Positions 51,691 through 63,373 of a stretch of 64,000 nucleotides of DNA are shown here, in pieces. Each line of letters begins with the position of its first letter. Positions within the stretch are counted from its first letter, which is position 1. Below the pieces are notes generated by a model. The model saw only the letters and a list, made by a program, of their open reading frames with translations, was not told the DNA's origin and did no database searches. The position numbers and the translations under genes were made by a program. The DNA comes from Branchipolynoe longqiensis (lineage: Eukaryota; Annelida; Polychaeta; Phyllodocida; Polynoidae), in assembly GCA_030323885.1 (NCBI GenBank), contig CM059199.1, forward strand, positions 35,100,590 to 35,164,589, in the 5' to 3' direction.

Positions 51691-52019
51691 AACAGACTCT
51701 TAACTCCACCTATAACCACTCAAGCACGCCACTAGTCTGTAGCGATTTAAAATCATCCATCAGTATAGACTGAATCCATCCATACATGCTAGCATTATTA
51801 GACTCTGGAAGGACTTTATTAATTATGACACACACGCGCAAAAAAAAACCCACCTCAAAACAACAAATAAACAAAACACCCCAGAAATTGCAAGATTAGT
51901 TCGCCATTTTTGTTTGACTTGCTTGACAAGAAAGCCCATGCTGATGTGAGTTAGCGTAAACACCAATCAGTTATTAACCTTCATTCAAATGTCATGGCCG
52001 TAAAAAAACAGCGGCATGT
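51691..52019. other. No recognisable feature
   Basis: No repeat family or domain seen. Confidence 0.35.
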
Positions 52020-52023
52020 CCAG

Positions 52024-52508
52024 TGATGCGGATTCCGAGGGATACCGGTTTGCCAGGGACACTTCCATTCAAATGCATTGTTAACGGCCGTGAGCAAATC
52101 TTCATACAGAAGAAGTCAAATATCTCCCAAATTACACCATCTAGAAACAAATCGCTTGGTACACATATAGAAAACATCTTTACCATAAAGACTATATTAA
52201 ATTCATAAGGTTAGGCTTCTTGAATTCTATTAATTTAGAATAAAACTAACGTTTTGCACTGCGCGTACCGTCAAACTCAAGGCATTGTCAATGGTCGTGA
52301 GCAATGTTCATACAGAAAATACAGAAGAAGTCAAATATCTCTCAAATTACACCATCTAGAAACAAATCGTTTGGTACACATACAGAAAACATCTTTACCA
52401 AAAACATTATATTAAATTTATAAGGTTAGTGATGATGCTGTTCGATTTTGACGCATGTGCAGAAGCGATGTGTCCCTCGCAAACTGGTGTCCCTGGGAAA
52501 CCGCAACA
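52024..52508. mobile_element. CCRG-MITE
   Basis: Left end tgatgcggattccgagg, right end tccctgggaaaccgcaaca. CCAG on the left and CCGG on the right. The interior has the two ~215-bp units in the opposite orientation to 61114. Confidence 0.8.
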
Positions 52509-52644
52509 CCGGAATGCACATGCGCGTGAGGCATAGCGTACTCAATTGCCCCTTGCAGCTCACCGCCGACCACTGTTCAAACAGGAGGGCATTGTCTCTA
52601 TGGCATTTATTGGGCATTGCACGATATGGGTTTTAGGCACGAAG

Positions 52645-53370
52645 GGTTGGTTGTTGGAGTGTTGCGTCCTAGCAACATCTAGGGTCATATCAGGACGAGT
52701 GCTGACTTTTGACAGTGCGCACTCATGGCGAATTTATAAGGAAATTAGGCCACCAGCACCATGACCCATAGGTACAAGATTCACCCCGTACTGCTGCAGT
52801 AGGGGTGCAAACCAACCCTATGTAAAAGGTGGCGAAAATGCGGGTCAAAGAATTGAGAGCCTAATTTCACAATCTAAGAAGCAACATTTATTCTTTACAT
52901 ATGTATTATTGAGAGCCCGCTACCTTTGAGTTGAAAAATATAATATAATATCTAGTTTAATAAGATTTAAAAGTGAAATCGACGGCGTTCTGCGGCCGCC
53001 ATCTTGTCTTTTTGCATTCTCTCCCATTTCACCAACTCTGCGCCTATATAAGTATCCATTTGATACTGGAGCCACAGTTTCTAGGTGATGTTCCATACTA
53101 ACGCTATTTTCGCCCGTATTTATATAAGGCTGATCTTCACCCGTGTACTACAAGTACCGGGTGAATCTTTTATCTACGTGACCCCATATCCCACTCAGTC
53201 ACATTTTCCTGACCTTGAGCTAACCAGTCCTTGCCCTATTCTATTAGTACCGAGTGCCAGGCTAGTAGAAAGCGACAAGTATCAATTTTATAAGTCATTG
53301 GTTTGACTCGGCTGCGATTTGAACTCCAGATCTCCCACACGGAAGGCCTGCGCTTTACCAAATCGACAGG
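52645..53370 (-). mobile_element. S1 SINE split by M9 copy D
   Basis: Tail and body at 52645-52768, then head-side sequence at 53177-53370. The join is in the S1 word caccatgacccgatatccc. Confidence 0.8.
52769..53176 (-). mobile_element. M9 MITE copy D
   Basis: Ends taggtacaagattcacccc and ccgggtgaatcttttatcta. Flanks catgaccca and cgtgacccc lie inside an S1 copy. The interior is in the orientation of copy E. Confidence 0.85.
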
Positions 53371-53379
53371 TAGACAACC

Positions 53380-53588
53380 AAGAAGAGCGTATGTGGGTGT
53401 GGAATCTGGATGTGAATATGTGGGGGAGTGTGTGGGTTGATTAATGGCGGGGATTGTGTGGGTGAGTGGGTGGGTGCGTGGGTGTGAGCGTATGCGGGTG
53501 AGATAAGATGAGTGTGAGAGTGCGTGGCCGTGTGGATGTGTGGGTGAATGGGTGTGTGGGTGTCGAAGTGGAAGTGAATGTGTGTGGG
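53380..53588 (+). repeat. GT-rich array 1
   Basis: Degenerate gtgtgggtgaatgggtgtg. Confidence 0.8.
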
Positions 53589-54200
53589 TTTGTTTGTTTG
53601 TTGTTGTTTTATGTCCTAGCAACATCTAAGGTCATATCAGGACGGGTACCGACCTGTGACAGTGCCCACTCATGGCGACTTTATAGTGTTGCCCCACTGG
53701 GATACTAGGCCACCAGCACCATGACCTGATATCCCACTCAGTCACATTATCCTGACATTGAGCCAACCAGTCCTTGCCTTTTTTTTCTTTTTTTTTCTTG
53801 AAGATTTATACTGCATATCATAGACTTGTTTTCACCATTACAGTTTGTCGATAGAAAGCCCGAGCCTACAGTTTTACTGACCCAAGGGATTTTTAACCTC
53901 CCATACCACACAGACATGGTATCAGAGCAACCAGCCTTTGATGACACTGTAAGTTATACAGAGCGGCGGAAATCCAAATTGGCAGAGGTGGGGGACACGG
54001 GGAATCGAACCACCAACTTTCAGATTAGGAGTCCAACCTAGACAAAGTCAGACACTCTAACCACTCTGCCGCACACAATACCAAATCCTAATAATCCCGA
54101 GCGCCTGGCTAGAAAGCAACAAGTATCAATTTTTAAGTCATTGGTTTGACTCGACCAGGGTTCGAGCCCACCATCACACAGACTACCAACACGGGAGACA
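53589..54200 (-). mobile_element. S1 SINE split by SINE-3
   Basis: Tail tttgtttgttgttgtttta and body to agtccttgcc (53778), then resumes at 54081 with aaatcctaataatcccgagc through a second-subtype head. Confidence 0.8.
53779..54080 (-). mobile_element. SINE-3 nested in S1
   Basis: Minus strand: tRNA-like head gcggcagagtggttagagtg (A box), ctcctaatctgaaagttgg, ggttcgattcccc (B box). Body with tctgataccatgtctgtgtg, and an A-rich tail (aaaaaaaagaaaaaaaa). Confidence 0.85.
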
Positions 54201-54545
54201 GACGATCTAACTCATGTGTGTGGGAGTTTCGTGGTGCGGTGTGTGGGTGTATGGGGGGTGTGGGTGTTGGGGGATGTAAAAGGCTGGGCATGTGTGGGTG
54301 TGGAGAGATAAAACTGTGTGAATTTGGGCGCGTGTATGACTGTGTGGCTGGCTGTGTGGATGTCATGGTGTGTGGGAGGGTGTGGTGTGTGGATGTGTGT
54401 ATGGGTTATTTGGGGGGGGGGGGGGGGGGGGGGTTAGCAGCCGACGTGTGTGTGGGTGAGAGTGTGAAGGCGTATGGATGTCTGTGTCGGGGTATCTGGA
54501 TGTGTGGGTTGAATTGTGGGGTGGGGGTTGTTGTGTGTGTTGTGG
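54201..54545 (+). repeat. GT-rich array 2 with poly-G
   Basis: gtgtgggtgtgg-type units with a G-run at about 54411-54434. Confidence 0.8.
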
Positions 54546-54905
54546 GTATGGTATCGCGTATGCAGGTATTGCAGGTATAGCAATACCTCAGGGAGTTTGA
54601 CGCCCCTGCCCTGCAGAGTTGTAAACCACTGCCTTGTGGTACAGGTTCTTGACAGAACTGAAGGCTAAGGGAGCCAACCCTAAACAGAAAACCATGTCAC
54701 TGTGGCTGCATTAAGGACGGTTGATGTATGGAACTCCCAACATCTCCCGACCAGCCACTGCAGGGACAAATAGTTTTGCGCCTGTCTTGACATGTTCTTG
54801 CCGGTGTGAAACCTCTATTTGCTCCCCGAGAGGTGCCGCTGGTAACTTGCAAAAGCCAGCAGCATTTCAACACTTTTGCAGGCAGCTTTCATGAAATGTA
54901 CAACT
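54546..54905. other. No recognisable feature
   Basis: Includes gcaggtattgcaggtatagc. No gene identified. Confidence 0.35.
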
Positions 54906-55030
54906 GCGACCAACTCATGGATGCAACTCTCACAGCAGAGAGCTAAATGGAGAGCGGCAGTCAAGTAATGAAAGCAGTCTTTGTCGCATCGCGACTGACA
55001 GCATGATGATGATGATGATGATGATGATGT
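54906..55030 (+). pseudogene. LINE 3' terminal stub
   Basis: actcatggatgcaactctca, cagcagagagctaaatgg, gcggcagtcaagtaatgaaa, then a (gat)n tail. It matches the last 100 bp of the LINE at 3284 and 48715. Confidence 0.8.
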
Positions 55031-55041
55031 GGGTATGGAGT

Positions 55042-55447
55042 TAGATAAAGGATTCACCCTGTACTCGCAGTACACGGGTGACCACCAGCACTATATAAAA
55101 ATGGTCGAAAATGCAGGGAAATAAAATGAGAGCCGAATTTCACAATCGAAGAAGCAACGTTTATTCTTTGTATATGTCTTCAAATTTCCCTGCTGCCTCT
55201 GAGTTGAAAAATATAATAAAACATCTAGTTTAATAAGATTTAAAACTGAAATCGACGGCGTTCTGTGGCCGCCATCTTGTCTTTTTGCATTCTCTCCCAT
55301 TTCACCTACCCTGTCGATTTAAGTATCCATTTGATACTGGAGGCAGGCATTCTACTTCCTCTTCCATACTAAAGCTATTTTCGCCCATATTTACACTACG
55401 TTGTCGTTCACCCGTGTACTACAAGTACAGGGTGCATATTTTATCTA
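55042..55447 (-). mobile_element. M9 MITE copy E
   Basis: 406 bp with ends tagataaaggattcaccc and ttttatcta. Perfect 9-bp target duplication GTATGGAGT (55033-55041, 55448-55456). Confidence 0.9.
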
Positions 55448-55456
55448 GTATGGAGT

Positions 55457-55735
55457 GTGGATGCTGTGGGTGTGTTGAGGTGTGGTGTGGTGATGTGGTG
55501 GTGTGGGGTGTGGGAGTGTTGAGCTGGGGTGTGGGAGTGTGGGGTGTGGGAGTGTTGAGTGTGGATGGGTTTGTCGGAGATATGAGTGTGTGAGTTTTGG
55601 CATGTGTGTGCTTATGTGGGTGGGAGGAGTGGATGTGGGTGTGTATGTCAGTGTGTGTGTGTGGGTGGGTGTGGGTGTAGGTATGTGTGTGTGTGTGTGT
55701 GTGTGTGTGGGTGCGTCCGCATACAGGGCAGGGAG
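55457..55735 (+). repeat. GT-rich array 3
   Basis: gtgtggtgatgtggtggtg, gtgtgggagtgttgag units, then a pure (gt)n stretch near 55685-55710. Confidence 0.85.
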
Positions 55736-56190
55736 GAGATATAAATCATTCAACCATCGGGAGATTCCACAGATAGTATATTGAATCTGGGTCGCTAAAT
55801 AATTGAGTCAACGTGCTCAAACTCAATCGTGCATGTTTATTAGTTTATCACGGCTTGGGCGAAATTCTATGAACAAGTCCACAGGTGATTGTCGAGATAG
55901 GTGTGGGTGTGGGTGTGGGTGGGGGCTGTGCGGGTGTGCTGAGTGCAATGAATGCAGTGAATTCGGACACGAGGCAGGGACCGCGCTTAAAAGCATGGGT
56001 GATTGTAATTGTTGCGTACCTTAGCGCGCAATGACCAATTCAATTTTGTTTAGTGACATTTTGATTATTATGAAGATAATTATCGCTCCCCCCTCCCTCC
56101 CCTCCTATTCACAGCCATTGGTGGAAGTCACGTGTTCCGCTCAATGCGAGTAATATTGAAATCGGGAGTGCAATAAATTTGCCATCCAGG
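55736..56190. other. No recognisable gene
   Basis: Only a gtgtgggtgtgggtgtggg patch at 55901-55924. Confidence 0.4.
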
Positions 56191-56194
56191 TTAA

Positions 56195-56529
56195 TGTTGC
56201 ATAGTCCGATGGTTTTGAGTTTCTGATATTTTCTGAGATAAATACATTAGGTTGATCATTATAATGTACCTTATTTTACCTTGGAGTAACTTTTATTTTA
56301 ATTGGCTAGCTTTTGATATATTTGAAGTGCAACCATGCAACATTAGTTTTGGCAAGCACGCCAAAACTCTGACACCATAGGTTTCTATGTAGGAACCACT
56401 TCAGTATTCCCTTCTGTGTAGTGACAAATGATTAATAAATGCACAAGTATCTAAGTTAGATATGTAGAATCAAATTTACATCACTGTCTTGGTTTTGAAA
56501 ATTTGATGTTTTCATCTGACTATGCAGCT
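56195..56529 (-). mobile_element. TTAA-MITE, complete
   Basis: TTAA then tgttgcatagtccgatgg ... catctgactatgcagct then TTAC. 335 bp. Confidence 0.85.
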
Positions 56530-56551
56530 TTACTTTCGAGCTAATTAATTC

Positions 56552-56815
56552 GATGAAAGCATAACATTTTCTAAACCAATTTAGTTATCTAAATTTGATC
56601 CTATATATCATATGGTGCACTTAATAAATATATCTTGCGGTTGGATGTTCCTGTGCTATGGTTGAAAATGGGTAAAGAAATCCAGCATGACTGTGTATGC
56701 ACCACAAATAATTTAGCATGTTTTCACTTCAAATATCTCTAGTATTAACCATTTTAGATAAATAGTAAATCAATCTAAAGTAAGGTGCACATTAATGATC
56801 AACCTAATTTATTTA
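56552..56815 (+). mobile_element. TTAA-MITE, decayed copy
   Basis: cgatgaaagcataacatttt, ggtgcacttaataaatat, then ttttcacttcaaatatctct and gatcaacctaatttattt, with the middle diverged. Confidence 0.6.
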
Positions 56816-57660
56816 GACATAGCCTCGTGCGCAAATTACCCATGTTAGCCTCGGGCCAACATGACCAATTATTGTGTGCATGTAGATGAACAAACCTGCA
56901 TAAATTTGAAAACAAGCTTGAGAAGCGACAGACTTTGTCAATTCAAAAATCTTAGAACTACTGAAACATACTCTCCAGGCACATGTTTGCAGGGTCGTAG
57001 CTAGGTGTACGCGTGTACGCCAAAACGTCAACATCGTTTTGTCAAAAAATAAATAAAATATAAAAAAAATAAAGAGAGAGAGAGAGAGCGAGAGGGGCGG
57101 GGGGGGATTACTTAGATATGATTTCATATTCGGAAGTTTGTGTGACGTCGTAAGCGGCCTCCTAAACCCCCTGCCAAAATTAGGAACACACATCGTTAAA
57201 GGTCTAGCTACGCCCCTGGTTTGGTTACATTTACATATAACTCACGCATGGATCTACTGGAGAGCATTTATCACAGTTCAGTTCTGTCCCATTAGTCCAT
57301 ACGCCATTTTTCAGGGATGAACAATTCCCAATTTTTGGAGGATTTCTGAATTGTTTATTTCTTGGCCAGATGTGTCATTTCCCCTCATATAGGCCTATTT
57401 AGGGTTATCAGATTCCCGCTTTTTGTTAGTTATTGTCGGATATCACAACGGGTACCACTTTGTTCCAGTGGAAAGCCATGGTGGTTTTATAGTGCTGCCT
57501 CACTGAGATGGGACACTGTTAGCACCCTGTCATCTGGTGCATACAAAGTTTATGGCACTTTCTGAGAAAACAAAATAATATGAATCGTTTTTGTGTGTAA
57601 TTATTTATTCTTTTCAATAATTTTATGTCATTGCGAAATAATGTCACAGCTTTGTTAAAG
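56816..57660. other. No recognisable gene
   Basis: A gagagagagagagcgagagg microsatellite at about 57073-57105. A weak S1 trace near 57480 (tggttttatagtgctgcctc). Confidence 0.4.
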
Positions 57661-57665
57661 GAAGC

Positions 57666-58193
57666 GGCTATTGGCAGAGCTGCTTTGCTCTGCAAATTAG
57701 CAGAAGAATGATTACTATTCGCAGAGCTGCTCTGCTTTGTGAATTAGCACAAGGATGATTATAATTTCCAGAGCTGCTTTGGTCTGCTAATTAGCACAAG
57801 AATGACAATTTAATATTTAGAACAAGAATTTAAAATGGTGATGTAAACTGATTGGTAAAGTGACTGATTCTTTTGTTGGGAATTATAAGTTTCTTAGCTT
57901 AATATGCTTAATTATGGATAGCTTTGTCCTAAATATATTCATTATATTATTTTATTGCATGCATGCATCCATGTTCATGCCAATTTGTTCTGTATTTCTA
58001 TTAATTTAGAATAAAATTGAAGTTGTGCACGGCGTGTATCGGCGAACTCAATGGTGCTATGCATTTGTTTTGCTGTCGACGCCGTTTTCAGCGCATGCGC
58101 AGTCAGAATTACGAACCTGTCTATTGGTTGGTTGCAGCTCTGCGAATTACAATATTTGTGGCTGTTGTTCGCAGAGCAGCTCTGTGAATAGCC
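57666..58193. mobile_element. GGCTATT inverted-repeat element
   Basis: Left ggctattggcagagctgctt, right agagcagctctgtgaatagc, c. Three tandem ~58-bp units (gcagagctgctttgctctgc, aaattagcagaagaatga) follow the left end. A piece of the CCRG-MITE interior (tttctattaatttagaataa) is included. Confidence 0.65.
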
Positions 58194-58660
58194 AGAGCAT
58201 TTGTTAAATAGGGCGTATTAGAACAATAACTGTATGAGAGAACAGTCAAATCTTGTTGAATGGGTCGCTATTACAATAATGTGAAACTGTAGCTGGGTGC
58301 ACATCGCTGTATTGTTATGGAGGGGTGAAGGATTATGATAATATAACATTAGCTAGTCTTACATAGATGTCGACATTGTTAGTGTGAGCATTGTCCATGC
58401 TATACATAACATGGGTAAGTCAGGCGGGAGCAGACAATGGCTACAACCACACCCATAGATTACACCTTCCCCAACAACAGTGGTGCCATCTTCACGAGGC
58501 CGAGGAACCAACCATTGATGCACTGTGCACACACGACACAGCTGCATAAGCATATTCAGCGCTGAAAGGAGAGGGACAACCAGCCACATTTGAACTAGTC
58601 TGAGCCTGTTTGAACTTGCCAGAAATGGATTTTCCTCTTCTCGTTTTCACGAGAACTTAG
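58194..58660. other. No recognisable feature
   Basis: No repeat family or readable domain. Confidence 0.35.
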
Positions 58661-58663
58661 TGT

Positions 58664-58861
58664 CAGCCAATCAGAGCTCTTCTTTTTTATTGCAAATGAC
58701 CGCCTCCCTGGGGGGGCAGTCATTTGCAATCAAAAAGAACAGCTCTGATTGGCTGAGAACAGCTCTCAGTGTCAGCCAATCAGAGCTGTTCTGTTTTATT
58801 GCAAATGGCGGCCCCCATAGGGGCGGCTATTTGCAATCGAAAAGAACAGCTCTGATTGGCT
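58664..58861. repeat. Two adjacent long hairpins with CCAAT ends
   Basis: 58664-58755 and 58774-58861 are each near-perfect palindromes: agccaatcagagct, attgcaaatg, centre, catttgcaat, agctctgattggct. The pair is a tandem duplication of one palindromic unit. Confidence 0.8.
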
Positions 58862-58869
58862 CAAATTAT

Positions 58870-59598
58870 GGAAAGGTCCCATCCAATACGTCTCTTATTT
58901 TGTTAGCAGTTTCTTGTTCAGACATAGTTACACATATATGTATCTTTTGCACAGATTAAAGTGCTTGAAGTATATTTTTAATTTATCTAAATCACACAAT
59001 ATCAGGACTTAAAGAATGAGAAACTATTCCTGCTAGGGTATGCTCACTATGGGACAGTGGTCACCCGTTTTTCCTCCTTTCCTCGCTGTGGACCCTTCTC
59101 CACAGCTGACAACTACAACCACACTGCCACATACCATCAAAGCGACTCCAGGCACCGTCTTCTGCAATATAAACCTGGCGACTGATCGTCACAACCACCG
59201 GCCCACACATGCCCGCTGACAGAACCCCCTCCAAAAGGACTACTGCCACAACCTAGTGGCAAAAATGTTTGATACCACCGTCAATGCCTCATATGCTCAC
59301 AGGGACATTGATGTTTATCATCAGCTATTGGACGTCAAATATATGGTCATTCTGACATATTTCTTTGGAGGAAACCTTTTTCCGCCACATAAGCTATTTT
59401 TTCCAATAAGTAGCAATGGGTCTTTTATATGCAATTTCCCACAGACAGGACAACACATAACACAGCCTTTGATGAACCACTTGTGGACCACTGGTTGGAA
59501 TGGAAAATAGCCCAAACTGCAATTGGGTCCACTGAGCAGGATCGATAGGATGACCGACACCTTCATAGCTGGACACTCTATCGCCTGAGCTGCGTCCT
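58870..59598. other. No recognisable feature
   Basis: Open frames of 80-100 codons on both strands show no domain or repeat identity. Confidence 0.4.
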
Positions 59599-59599
59599 G

Positions 59600-59717
59600 C
59601 TCCATACAGCAACAAATGTGTAATAAATATTAAGTGTTTAAGTTGGATATGCAGGATCAAATCTAGATAACTGTTCTGATTTTTCAAATTTGATGCTTTC
59701 ATCTGAATATGCGGCTT
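59600..59717 (-). mobile_element. TTAA-MITE, fragment
   Basis: gcaacaaatgtgtaataaat to catctgaatatgcggctttt. Confidence 0.65.
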
Positions 59718-59954
59718 TTACAGAGAATCTACGTAGTATATTAGACAGCTGCTGATTTAAAAAGGATCGGCATAATAGTTACCTTTAATGTGTAAGGTGT
59801 GTAGGCCTACTTAGACATAACGGTACAGCGCTTATACATGTTTTACAAATGGTCTCTATCTACATGCCACACACACAGCAACTCACACACACCCTTCACC
59901 AGTGAATGCCTAGTACATAGCGCTGGTAGAAATAACTAATTCCCTCTTGTGGGG

Positions 59955-60115
59955 AAACCGGGTCATGGTGCCGGCATCCTGGTCTCCCAGTGGGGCAGCA
60001 CTAAAAGGTCACCAAGAGTGCGCACTATCACAAGTCGGTACACATCCTGAGATGTAGCCTGGATACACCTTAGATGTAACCTGGATGTAAAACCCCAACC
60101 AATCTTAATTACCTC
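59955..60115 (+). mobile_element. S1 SINE, 3' half
   Basis: gggtcatggtgccggcatcc ... ggatgtaaaaccccaacc, with a small internal duplication (acaccttagatgtaacctgg). Confidence 0.75.
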
Positions 60116-60169
60116 AAATCTAGCAGCCAATAGAAAATGGGGGCAACCACCTTTCACCACAGCAATATA

Positions 60170-60855
60170 TGGTTGGTTGGTTGTTGGAGTTTTACGTCCT
60201 GACAACATCTAAGGTAATATCAGGACGGGTACAGACTTGTGACAGGGTGCACTCATTGCGGTTTTATAGTGCTGCCCCACTGAGAAATCAGGCTGCTGGC
60301 ACCATGACCCGATATCCCACTCAGTCACATTATCCTGACACCAAACTAAACAGCCCTTACCCTATCCTATTGAAGCTGAATAGTCCGATGAAGCATCACA
60401 TTTTCAAATTCAAAACAATTATCTAGAGTATATTCTACATATCTAACTGAGATACTGATGCACTTATTAAGCATTTTTTGCTACATAGAAGGGGACACTG
60501 AGTCAATTTAACAACTTTTTACTGTAGAAGCCTACGGTGTCAGAGTTTTGACATGCTTGCCAAAACTAATTTGACATGTTTACACTTCAAATATTTCAAA
60601 AGTTAGCCATTTAAAATAAGAGTTACTTCAAAGAAAAGTAAGGTACATTATAACAATCAATTTATTATATTTATCGCTGTAGAATGAAAGCCACTCAAAA
60701 CCATCGGACTATGAAACTTTAATGTTGATCGCCAGGCTAGGAAACGACAAATATCAATTGTATAAGTCATTGGTTTGACTCGACTGGGAACCGAACTGCC
60801 GCTCTCCCACACTCGAAGCCCGCGCTCTACCGATTCGCCCACCGTGCCCGGTAGC
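60170..60855 (-). mobile_element. S1 SINE split by a TTAA-MITE
   Basis: Tail ggttggttggttgttggag to ccctatccta, then after the MITE tgttgatcgccaggctagg and the head (ctctaccgattcgcccaccg, complemented). Confidence 0.85.
60374..60718 (+). mobile_element. TTAA-MITE nested in S1
   Basis: agctgaatagtccgatgaag ... ccatcggactatgaaact, flanked by TTGA (60370-60373) and TTAA (60719-60722). The uninterrupted S1 has ctaTTAAtgc at this point, which shows the 4-bp duplication directly. Confidence 0.9.
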
Positions 60856-60982
60856 ATATGGAGGTCAAACCAACACGAACCCATATTCGTATTAGCTGTC
60901 TCTATCCGTGTTCAACCTGTTAAATCCGGACAAATCACAACCATTTACATCGAGCACACTTTTGTCTAGCTCTCAACAACAA

Positions 60983-61605
60983 CGCGTTGGTTGTTTGTTG
61001 GAGTGTTACATCCTGGCAACATATGAGGTCATACCAGGATAGGTACTGACTTGTGACAGTGCACACTCAGAGTGACTTCACAGTGTTACCTTACTGGGAG
61101 ACCAGATCGCCAGTGTTGCAGTTTCCGCGGTACGCCAGTTTGCGAGGGACACATCGCTTCTGTGCATGCGTCAAATTCGAACAGCATCGTCACTAACCTT
61201 ATAAATTTAATATAATGTTTTTGGTAAAGATGTTTTCTATATGTGTACCAAGCGATTTGTTTCTAGGTGGTGTGGTTTTAGAGATATTTCACTTTTTCTG
61301 TATTTTCTGTATGATGATTGCTCACCACCATTGACAATGCCTTGAGTTTGACGGTATGCGCAGTGCAAAACGTTAGTTTTATTCAAAATTAATAGAAATC
61401 AAGAACCCTAACCTTATAAATTTAATATAATCTGTTTGTTGAATATGTTTTCTGTATGGGTGCCAAGCGGTTTGTTTCTAGGTGGTATAATTTAAGAGAT
61501 ATTTGACTTTTTCTGTATGAAGATTTGCTCACGGCCATTTGAATGTATGTGTCCCTCGCAAACTGGTGTACCGCGGAAACTGCAACACCGGCACCATGAC
61601 CCGAC
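60983..61605 (-). mobile_element. S1 SINE split by a CCRG-MITE
   Basis: ggttgtttgttggagtgtta through gaccagatcgccag (61113), resuming ccggcaccatgaccc at 61588. Confidence 0.8.
61114..61587 (+). mobile_element. CCRG-MITE nested in S1
   Basis: tgttgcagtttccgcggtac at the left and taccgcggaaactgcaaca at the right, CCAG/CCGG flanks. It carries two ~215-bp interior units. 474 bp. Confidence 0.85.
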
Positions 61606-62117
61606 GTTACTGTACTGGTAACTGAAATAAGGCATGACAGTTATTTCGGAGATAAATATTTGATAGTGGCCATAATTCTTTTTTGTAAATAATTATTATA
61701 AATTACGACTCCAGGACAAAACGGGAATGGGTTTTCAAACAGGAATGAAGCAAAGCGGGGAGCGGCGATGGTACCAAAGAACGCCGCTCGTGTCGCCACC
61801 GTCGAAGCATCCCGCAGCATATACCTGCCGGGGAGGGTTGTGGTTCGAATCCAACCTGCGTCGATTGGCGACAATATCAACATATAATACAATATACAAT
61901 AATTTCGCTGTTACGAACATTTATATTTGTATAATGCTTATACATCAAATTTCTTTTTAAAATCTAACTCTTTTTTGTCCATTTTTTTCTTACTCAGACG
62001 AAGCATGCAGCGGCGGTACTATTGTGCATGAAGCATATCGGTGTTGATCTGTACCCATATCTTGGAATGTCTCATACCTGTAGATATGTCTCATTTAGAA
62101 GCATTAATACATTACCG
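61606..62117. other. No recognisable gene
   Basis: A tRNA-like B box (ggttcgaatccaac at 61843-61856) occurs without a cloverleaf. Confidence 0.4.
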
Positions 62118-62119
62118 TA

Positions 62120-62929
62120 TATGGGTAACTCTCCTAAAAACTGGCCAGAAGTGTCACATGGAGAGTTAAAATCTAATATTTGAATTTTTAACATTTTTGG
62201 TTGCAAATGAAAGCTGGAAATCTCCCCATTACATCTGTGTAAAATAAAAATTGATGAGATAAAAAATAAAGGCGTAGTCCATGATTAAGCTATGTCTAAT
62301 GGCAGTATAACATGTGTTGCTCAGATGTAACACATGTTTAGGACACTACACAGTCTGCTTAATAAAAATCTAAGCAGAATTAAATAATTTCATACTTAGA
62401 ATATTAATCATGGCATAATATACAGAAATATGTACTGCTGATATTTATTTAAAAAAGGTAATTCCCAGCCATGCTTTATTTACTGAATAATTAGTGTAGA
62501 ATATTTGTGTGGCATCCAAACACCACAGGTTACATCTGTGACGGAAATTTGTAATTTGATTTCTGAAGACATCAAATAATTATTCTTTTAAATTAAGCAT
62601 GCATACATGTTAATAAATACTTCCTCTTTTGATTTGGGAACTGTTTTACTTGATTTATCAATGCAATACAAAGATGTTAGTAAGGATTCAACCATGTCCC
62701 CTATGTCATGTTACAAATGGCTGACTGTAAAATGTGTTGGTTTTTGTACAAGAACACTTCATAACTAAAAGGACCAAAGTTGCACACAGTTTATTTTATT
62801 TCCCTTATTTCTTACATCAAATCTGAACATGAATATGAAAAGTATAAGGAAAAAAATAAGTAGGAAGTTTTTTATTGATGTTTTAAAATCCCATCCCATG
62901 CTGACCAGTTTTCAGGAGAGTGACCCATA
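62120..62929. mobile_element. TA-flanked 810-bp MITE
   Basis: Inverted ends TATGGGTAACTCTCCTAAAA and (complemented) TATGGGTCACTCTCCTGAAA, continuing aactgg(c/t)cag, with TA on both sides. AT-rich interior without transposase. It includes a hairpin aacatgtgtt / aacacatgtt at 62309-62337. Probably Tc1/mariner-related. Confidence 0.8.
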
Positions 62930-63323
62930 TACGCAAATATAAGTCGACTTTGAGTATAAGTCGAGGAGTATCTTTTAAGGAAATATCATTTCTGGAATTA
63001 GGCCTAACCCGACCATAGGTCTGATAGACAGCAGGTGTCAGCACCGCACTGTGTTCTACAACTGTGTATATAAGTGTATATATTGGCCTACAAGCTATAT
63101 ATATATATTAAAATTTGACCGTCCAAACGGGTTTATAGATGATACCGGCCAGACACAGCTGGCATACAGTGCTCATAGCCCTTCACATGTGGCGCCAGTG
63201 TGGCCAATACTGCAACTACACAGGGCCAGTTAGATAGGATATATCATATAGTGAGTATACTATAATATAAGAAACTGAATATAGATAGTGTCCTTGTTTA
63301 TATTCCCATAATAGATTATAGAG

Positions 63324-63373
<50 letters not shown>

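Noticed and set aside
61781..61870. tRNA-like B box ggttcgaatccaac
   Set aside because: No matching acceptor or anticodon stems could be drawn, and no tail or TSD for a SINE.
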